18,708 nt of DNA from Pseudomonadota bacterium (GTDB lineage Bacteria; Pseudomonadota; Gammaproteobacteria; Burkholderiales; Ferrovaceae). The stretch is taken from NCBI GenBank assembly GCA_021811005.1, contig JAJZPY010000030.1, positions 1-18,708 of the forward strand. The letters run 5' to 3'. The notes beneath the pieces were generated by a model that worked only from the letters and a program-made list of their open reading frames with translations, ran no database searches and had not been told where the DNA came from. The translations under genes were made by a program, and so were the position numbers. Below, piece by piece: positions 14,860 to 18,708 of this stretch. The number at the start of each line of letters is the position of its first letter. Position 1 is the stretch's first letter.

Positions 14860-15344
14860 GGGCGGTACTCTTTTCCGGTCAGTTTCTCGTATTCCGCCTT
14901 GCGCGTATCTGCCAGGTACCAGTCTTGCACCTTGAGGCTGGCCATGTATTGGGCGAGGGTATGCCGCTCGGCTTCCGGCAAGGTGGCGTACGAAGGCATC
15001 CGGTATTCGCGTTTCAGGCGACTGGGGAGAATCTCTTGTGGGTTCTTTGCGGAGAAATAGCTGAAAAACCAGGCTTCATCGCGGAGCGAACCGATGCCAT
15101 CGAGTGCGGGCGCAGGAACAGACTCCATCATGTTGCGAACGGTCCAGAGCGAGTGGCATTGCCGACATTCATTCTGGCGATACAGTTCCGCACCCTGCTT
15201 CGCAAGATCGGGGCTCGCCGTCGTGTAGAAAGGAATTGCCCGGTCTTCAGCGCCCTGATGCCTGCCAACCCACCAGTTCCGGGCCATGACACTCAAAACC
15301 ATGACGGCCATGAGTGCCAGTACCACCTTCTCGCCTCGCTTCAT
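14856..15344 (-). CDS. Membrane-anchored monoheme cytochrome c
   Basis: The 162-residue product has an N-terminal helix (about 6-22) that probably stays as an anchor, and a class I cytochrome c domain. The heme-binding motif is CRQCH (residues 60-64) in the context ELYRQNECRQCHSLW. The likely sixth ligand is Met116 in REYRMPSYATLP, and the C-terminal helix is LAQYMASL. It is coupled to both neighbours by 4-nt overlaps. In a cluster that shows no diheme CcoP, this protein is a candidate electron-entry subunit for the oxidase. That role is inferred from context alone. Confidence 0.92.
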   Translation of the reverse strand: MKRGEKVVLALMAVMVLSVMARNWWVGRHQGAEDRAIPFYTTASPDLAKQGAELYRQNECRQCHSLWTVRNMMESVPAPALDGIGSLRDEAWFFSYFSAKNPQEILPSRLKREYRMPSYATLPEAERHTLAQYMASLKVQDWYLADTRKAEYEKLTGKEYRP

Positions 15345-15616
15345 GCTGCCCGATTACGCTCCTCGGCTTGCGCTTTCAGCACGCGCTCCCGGCTCGCTTC
15401 CTGTGCTGCCAGAACTTCCCGGCTCTTGGCGTACTCTTCCGGAGACATCTTGTCCTTGTCTGATTCACTGAATACAAGATATTTGATGTCTTCATCAAAC
15501 TGCTCATTCCTTGCAGCCCAGCGAATGCCGTAGATGCTGGCAGCAATGATCAGCGCACCGACCACCAGCCACAAATAAATGGTCCAGCCATCACCCAACG
15601 AATCAAGAAAATTCAT
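15341..15616 (-). CDS. CcoS-like small membrane protein with charged C-terminal tail
   Basis: The 91-residue product has one helix (about 12-32) followed by IRWAARNEQFDEDIKYLVFS. This resembles CcoS of cbb3 clusters, in which a helix ends in a W-A-x-x-x-x-Q-F-D-D segment and an acidic tail. CcoS is needed to insert cofactors into cbb3 oxidase. Unlike usual CcoS (about 50-70 residues), this one continues into a charged, probably helical tail of about 40 residues (SPEEYAKSREVLAAQEASRE onward). The ATG at 15616 is preferred over a GTG at 15619 because AAGGGGG then has better spacing. The stop overlaps the cytochrome c start by 4 nt. CcoQ is an alternative. Confidence 0.72.
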   Translation of the reverse strand: MNFLDSLGDGWTIYLWLVVGALIIAASIYGIRWAARNEQFDEDIKYLVFSESDKDKMSPEEYAKSREVLAAQEASRERVLKAQAEERNRAA

Positions 15617-15686
15617 CACGCCCCCTTATTGCCCCACGTCGAGATTAGAGCCTTGTCTTGCATGAAGGTTCAGCCCCACCACTGCA

Positions 15687-15989
15687 TTAAAACAGATATC
15701 CGGAAAGCATTTGCATGGCACCAAACACCACAGCCCCCAGCACACCCATGATAATGGCTGCGAACATGTATTTCTCGCCTGTCTTTATGTTTTTGGGCGC
15801 ATGCGGTCCGCGCAGTACGGCATAAATTATTCCGCTGAAAACCAGGATGCCAATCAGCAGAAAAATAAAGACACCGACACTGAAGCGCTGGCTACGCATC
15901 CCTTCGATGCTCAAATCGAGATTGGGATTCGTGCCATAGGCCCCCCAAAGGGGAGCCACAACTTGCGCTACGGGTAAATTATAAAGCAC
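15687..15989 (-). CDS. Two-helix small membrane protein
   Basis: The 100-residue product has two strong helices (about residues 37-60, FSVGVFIFLLIGILVFSGII, and 73-96) joined by a short basic loop (RGPHAPKNIKTGEK). I do not recognise the family. The start is uncertain. The frame opens at a GTG at 15989, but a TATAAT (15983-15978) overlaps that start and no ribosome site precedes it. An ATG at 15899 would give a 70-residue protein starting MRSQRF, with both helices kept. It is the first gene after the terminator at 16031-16064 and may head its own transcription unit. Confidence 0.68.
   Translation of the reverse strand: MLYNLPVAQVVAPLWGAYGTNPNLDLSIEGMRSQRFSVGVFIFLLIGILVFSGIIYAVLRGPHAPKNIKTGEKYMFAAIIMGVLGAVVFGAMQMLSGYLF
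15978..15983 (-). promoter_or_regulatory. Possible -10 element (TATAAT)
   Basis: The minus strand reads TATAAT here, about 55 nt past the preceding terminator and just before the two-helix protein gene. No good -35 box is visible at 16-18 nt, so it would be a weak or activator-dependent promoter. The gene arrangement (terminator, then -10, then a long coupled gene run) makes a promoter here reasonable. Confidence 0.3.
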
Positions 15990-16030
15990 AGAAAAAATAA
16001 CCGCTGCCCTGCATGAATTATTGCGTCTTT

Positions 16031-16064
16031 AAAAGCACATGCCACACCGCGCGGGTGTGGCATG
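16031..16064 (-). terminator. Rho-independent terminator inside the oxidase cluster
   Basis: The arms 16038-16048 and 16054-16064 pair perfectly over 11 bp around a 5-nt GC-rich loop. On the minus strand TGCTTTT follows. It lies 31 nt after the stop of the 42-residue peptide gene and so separates the ccoN/ccoO group from the downstream accessory genes. A four-T tail suggests partial rather than complete termination. Confidence 0.7.
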
Positions 16065-16094
16065 CCGTTTTGCCCAAACCGCTTTTTGCCCTGA

Positions 16095-16223
16095 TCAGCT
16101 CTTGATCTGCGGTTTCGTCTTGTCGAAGTTATCCACAAAGAAACTGTAGATGAAAGGGGCGACAAACGCGATGCTGAGCGGCAAAAGAATGGCCAGCGGG
16201 CCGTAATCCAGATCGATCATCAT
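16095..16223 (-). CDS. 42-residue single-helix membrane peptide
   Basis: The frame runs from the double ATG at 16223-16218 to the TGA at 16097-16095. The product begins MMIDLDYG, has a helix (PLAILLPLSIAFVAPFIYSF, about residues 9-28) and a charged tail (VDNFDKTKPQIKS). GGAG stands 11 nt before the first ATG. It follows the CcoP-N-like gene by 38 nt and is directly followed by a terminator, as expected for a real last gene of a transcript. I do not recognise the family. The position right after the catalytic subunit genes matches that of CcoQ-type small subunits, which this may replace. Confidence 0.72.
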   Translation of the reverse strand: MMIDLDYGPLAILLPLSIAFVAPFIYSFFVDNFDKTKPQIKS

Positions 16224-16261
16224 AATTTAATAAGCTCCAAATAAGTTGGCGACTGGCTCAC

Positions 16262-16891
16262 TCAGTGGCTGGCGCCATGGCCATGGCGCGGCTGCCAGTA
16301 AGTGGGGGGCAGGCGCTTGATCATGAGAAACACAGCCAGGAAGAAGTAGGACAGGTAAAACACGTCGATGGTGTAACCCTTGTCCCACCAGGGTTGCTGG
16401 CGAATGCGGGTGCCGTCAGGGCGGTAGTTTCCTTCGAAGTTCGCAATGACCACACGATCGCCCACCACGGTGTAATCGCGCAGATCGACCCCTTTGGTTT
16501 CCAGTGCCTTGATCTGGTCCTTGATGAGGCGCAGGTCATCCATGGTCAAGGGGTGCCGCTCCAGCAATGCGTCGCTGGATGTGCCCTTGTTCATGGCGAC
16601 AATCTTCTGCATGGCTTCGGTGTCGTCCTTGGCTGCCAGCACTTCCGGCTTGTCCATGGAATCCACATAAGGCGCATACAAGGCGGCGGTCGGGCGCTGG
16701 CCCCACAACGGGAAAGTCACGAAAAAGGCGGTCAGCACGGTAAGCAGCACCAGCCATACGACCGGGGCAGGAACCGGATTATTGTCTTCCGTGAGCCCGC
16801 CGAGATCCTCGGCCTCCCACAGGGCTTCGTTCTTTTTGGTGGTGGCGTCGTCGGACAACGTCACCAGCGGTGCATCAAATTTCCATGACAT
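16262..16891 (-). CDS. Two-helix oxidase-cluster protein with CcoP-N-like motif and periplasmic loop
   Basis: The 209-residue product has two helices (about 44-62 and 174-191) separated by a periplasmic domain of about 105 residues without cysteines. Before the first helix it reads LTEDNNPVP, close to the I-x-E-Y-D-N-P-L-P motif of the CcoP N-terminal domain, and the helix ends FPLWGQRP (60-67). No CxxCH exists, so it carries no c-type heme. The C-terminus is histidine rich (RHGHGASH). The ATG at 16891 is preferred to one at 16906 because GGGGGA stands 7 nt before it. It follows the ccoO-like gene, the place where ccoQ and ccoP normally lie, so it may be a structural stand-in for CcoP. Confidence 0.8.
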   Translation of the reverse strand: MSWKFDAPLVTLSDDATTKKNEALWEAEDLGGLTEDNNPVPAPVVWLVLLTVLTAFFVTFPLWGQRPTAALYAPYVDSMDKPEVLAAKDDTEAMQKIVAMNKGTSSDALLERHPLTMDDLRLIKDQIKALETKGVDLRDYTVVGDRVVIANFEGNYRPDGTRIRQQPWWDKGYTIDVFYLSYFFLAVFLMIKRLPPTYWQPRHGHGASH

Positions 16892-16912
16892 GCGTAAATC
16901 CCCCATGTTTTT

Positions 16913-16948
16913 GCGATGCCGGAGCGCTGCTCAGCCGCCCCGGATCGC
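16913..16948 (-). other. Intercistronic hairpin between the ccoO-like and CcoP-N-like genes
   Basis: GCGAT/ATCGC (16913-16917 and 16944-16948) plus CCGG/CCGG (16919-16922 and 16940-16943) form a stem of at least 9 bp with one bulge. It starts 25 nt after the ccoO-like stop. On the minus strand A's, not T's, follow, so it is more likely an RNA stability or processing element than a terminator. Confidence 0.5.
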
Positions 16949-16973
16949 AATTCTTTTATGCCGTTTTCCCCAA

Positions 16974-17915
16974 TTACTTCAGCGTGAGCACGAAGTCGAT
17001 CAGGTTGCGAATTTCGCTGTTGCTGGCGTACATCGGAACTTCGGGCGGCGTGACACGCTTGCCTTCACGATATTCGTTGTACTCCGCACGCCACTTCGGA
17101 AAGTCGATCTTCTTGCCATTGGCATCGGTCGGTCCCCAGAGATAATCAAAACGGGGCATGATCGAGTGCGGCTGCACGAGACGGGGGTTGAAGAAGTGCA
17201 ACATCATCCACTCCTTCGAGGCATTGCGCGAGCCCACGTGAAGCAGGTCGGGTGCCTTGCGGTCTGAGCCGAACGCCGTCGGCGACTCACCGTTAAAGTC
17301 GCCCAACATGGGGGGAGCACCGAACACCTGCCAGTCCTGGGTCTGCTCAGGCAGCAGGGTATGGCACCACCAGCAGCCCTCACGCACGAACAACGTCTTG
17401 CCGGCAGCGGCGTGCAAGGTGTTGGCATCGCCCGCGGTCTTTTCAACTGCTTCCGGGGTCCAGCCCATGGTGGCCGTGGCGTTTTCGATGTAGTAGCGCT
17501 TCTGCTCGTCAGCCTTCACCAGGAATACGGCTCCGGCATTCTTGTCGGCTTCCTTGATGCGCCCCTTTTCGAGGCTCAGCTGTTTGGCGATGCCCCCCAG
17601 GTTGTCAGGGTGGAGGATGCCGCCGGGCAGAGTCGTTCCCTTCTCATAAACATAGGCGTAGGTGGGCTCCATCGGCTGTCCGGTCTTGGGATCCGCCTTG
17701 AGCAATACCTTCAGGGGCTTGTGCCACCCCAGCAGGAACGGATCGTCAAGATTGAAGCCGGATTCCGCGCCTGCCCACAGCTGCTTGTCCATGGCCACTT
17801 CGGTGGCGTTCACATGGTTGATGTCAAAGCTTGGCATCAGCAGGGTAATGGTCATGGACCCACCCAACGCCAAGGCGAAGAAACGGGATCCGATCTTATA
17901 CTCTCTGAAATTCAT
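16974..17915 (-). CDS. ccoO: CcoO-like monoheme cytochrome c subunit with large insertion
   Basis: The 313-residue product has an N-terminal anchor helix (about 11-29) and a C-terminal cytochrome c domain of the CcoO type. The sequence FVREGCWWCHTLL (heme motif at 181-185) parallels the CcoO consensus Y-V-R-E-G-C-x-x-C-H. APDLLHVGSR, LHFFNPRLVQP and the ligand Met253 in SIMPRFDYLW follow, also as in CcoO. Usual CcoO is about 200 residues; here about 130 residues (40-170) lie between the anchor and the heme domain. GGGGAG precedes the ATG at 17915, and ccoN ends 25 nt upstream. It should pass electrons from a donor to CcoN. Confidence 0.88.
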   Translation of the reverse strand: MNFREYKIGSRFFALALGGSMTITLLMPSFDINHVNATEVAMDKQLWAGAESGFNLDDPFLLGWHKPLKVLLKADPKTGQPMEPTYAYVYEKGTTLPGGILHPDNLGGIAKQLSLEKGRIKEADKNAGAVFLVKADEQKRYYIENATATMGWTPEAVEKTAGDANTLHAAAGKTLFVREGCWWCHTLLPEQTQDWQVFGAPPMLGDFNGESPTAFGSDRKAPDLLHVGSRNASKEWMMLHFFNPRLVQPHSIMPRFDYLWGPTDANGKKIDFPKWRAEYNEYREGKRVTPPEVPMYASNSEIRNLIDFVLTLK

Positions 17916-17940
17916 TTGTTATCTCCCCTTATCTTTCGGC

Positions 17941-18708
17941 TTATCGTTCGTAGGCCAGCTCATGCGGCATGCGACCTTCCGGAATCAAGGTTCCAGCGCG
18001 CGCGGTCATCCACATGTTGTAGAGCCAGAAGCAGTTGCCGGTAAAGACAAGAGAACCACCGATCCAACGGGCGATCATGTAAGGATGCTCTGCGATCACC
18101 ACGTCGATGTAAGGCACTTCGTAAATCTTCCCTGCGCCCTGGATCAGCCCGGCAATCGTCATCGACACCCAGTAGGTGGTGAAGCCGATCAGGAGCAGCC
18201 AGAAGTGGATATTGCCCAGGGTGAGCGAGTACAACTTGCGCTTCAGGATGGTTTGCAGCCCGAGATAAACGGCCGCCACTTCCAGGAATGTGGAGAAACC
18301 CAAAAGTGCCAGGTGGGCGTGGGCCACGATCCAGCCCGTGCCATGGATATACCAGTTGATGGCGCGAGTCTGCTGGAAGCCGCCTTGCATGTTCAGCGGA
18401 ATGGCCATCAGGCAACCCGTGACCGTGAAGCGAACTTCCAGGTTTTCCACAAACATGTTCCACTTGCCCTGCATGGTCAGCAGGATGTTGGACACGAATG
18501 CGATGGCCGGCACCAGAATCAGCACACCTTCAACCGAGGCGAAAGATTTGAGCCATTCGGGCAGGGGGGCGGACATCAGGTGGTGCGCCGCGGGCGTGGA
18601 GTAGAACACCACCACGGACCAGAAGTGCAGGTGACCAATCCGGTGGGAATACAGGGGGTTACCCGTCACCTTCGGAATCGTATAGTAGGCAATGGCCGCT
18701 GCAACCGG
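17941..18708 (-). CDS. ccoN: cbb3-type oxidase subunit I, C-terminal part (cut by window edge)
   Basis: The frame is open to the window end and gives the last 255 residues, roughly the second half of CcoN. YYTIPKVTGNPLYSHR opens the visible part. The CuB ligand pair reads PAAHHL (His42 and His43 of the visible part). A tyrosine stands six residues before the first of these histidines (Tyr36), as the His-crosslinked Tyr of cbb3 enzymes does. The heme ligands lie in HGTGWIVAHAHLALLGF, and RWIGGSLVFTGN matches the final helix. These features identify a C-family oxygen reductase rather than a nitric oxide reductase, which lacks that tyrosine. The 5' half, with the remaining CuB and heme ligands, lies outside the window. 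Confidence 0.93.
   Translation of the reverse strand, partial: PVAAAIAYYTIPKVTGNPLYSHRIGHLHFWSVVVFYSTPAAHHLMSAPLPEWLKSFASVEGVLILVPAIAFVSNILLTMQGKWNMFVENLEVRFTVTGCLMAIPLNMQGGFQQTRAINWYIHGTGWIVAHAHLALLGFSTFLEVAAVYLGLQTILKRKLYSLTLGNIHFWLLLIGFTTYWVSMTIAGLIQGAGKIYEVPYIDVVIAEHPYMIARWIGGSLVFTGNCFWLYNMWMTARAGTLIPEGRMPHELAYER

Noticed and set aside
16974..18708. Nitric oxide reductase (NorB/NorC type) instead of an oxidase
   Set aside because: The visible subunit I keeps the cbb3 tyrosine six residues before the His-His pair, and the cytochrome follows the CcoO rather than NorC pattern. The missing 5' half leaves a small doubt.
1..18708. CRISPR array, tRNA, rRNA, insertion sequence or prophage
   Set aside because: I saw no regularly spaced repeats, cloverleaf-like sequences, transposase or integrase motifs, or terminal inverted repeats on either strand.

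Overview
The window looks like chromosomal DNA from a respiring proteobacterium, most likely a betaproteobacterium, with moderately high G+C by eye. The evidence is the fis-purH-purD order, a DUF2782 protein next to an APH-type (ThrB2-like) homoserine kinase, and a BPSS1780-type membrane protein coupled to thrB. A lithotrophic lifestyle (Gallionellales or other Nitrosomonadales type) is only a guess from the unusual oxidase cluster.

Region 1 (1-5634) is conserved housekeeping DNA. It holds the 3' end of fis, then purH and purD (purine synthesis), tsaC on the opposite strand (tRNA t6A synthesis), a small exported DUF2782 protein, thrB (threonine synthesis) and a six-helix membrane protein. Genes are packed with 4-nt overlaps, and convergent neighbours overlap at their 3' ends.

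Region 2 (5631-7964) begins the respiratory accessory block. A minus-strand pair encodes an exported FGE/SUMF1-fold protein and a SCO1/SenC copper chaperone. Diverging from it on the plus strand are a 40-residue membrane peptide, a strong intrinsic terminator, and a 175-residue stand-alone homologue of the C-terminal four helices of cbb3 oxidase subunit I (CcoN).

Region 3 (7942-18708, all minus strand) is a long, translationally coupled cluster for a variant cbb3-type heme-copper oxidase. In transcription order it encodes: CcoN (cut by the window edge); a CcoO-like monoheme cytochrome with a large insertion; a two-helix protein resembling only the N-terminus of CcoP; a 42-residue membrane peptide; a transcription terminator; a two-helix protein; a CcoS-like protein with a charged tail; a monoheme cytochrome c; a polytopic membrane protein; a membrane-anchored SUMF1-fold protein; two small exported or membrane proteins; an 881-residue membrane protein fused to a spermidine-synthase-like domain; CcoG; a second CcoP-N-like protein; and a lipoprotein. 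No conventional diheme CcoP, CcoI copper ATPase or clear CcoH is present in the window.

My reading is that regions 2 and 3 encode one oxidase plus its assembly system. CcoG, SCO and the CcoS-like protein would be the metal and heme insertion factors. The monoheme cytochrome c and the two heme-less CcoP-N-like proteins may replace CcoP. The remaining small membrane proteins, the two cysteine-less SUMF1 proteins and the spermidine-synthase-like fusion are the undescribed part. No stretch longer than 300 bases lacks a gene; the largest gap (7013-7207) is a divergent promoter region. I saw no tRNA, rRNA, CRISPR array, insertion sequence or integrase.
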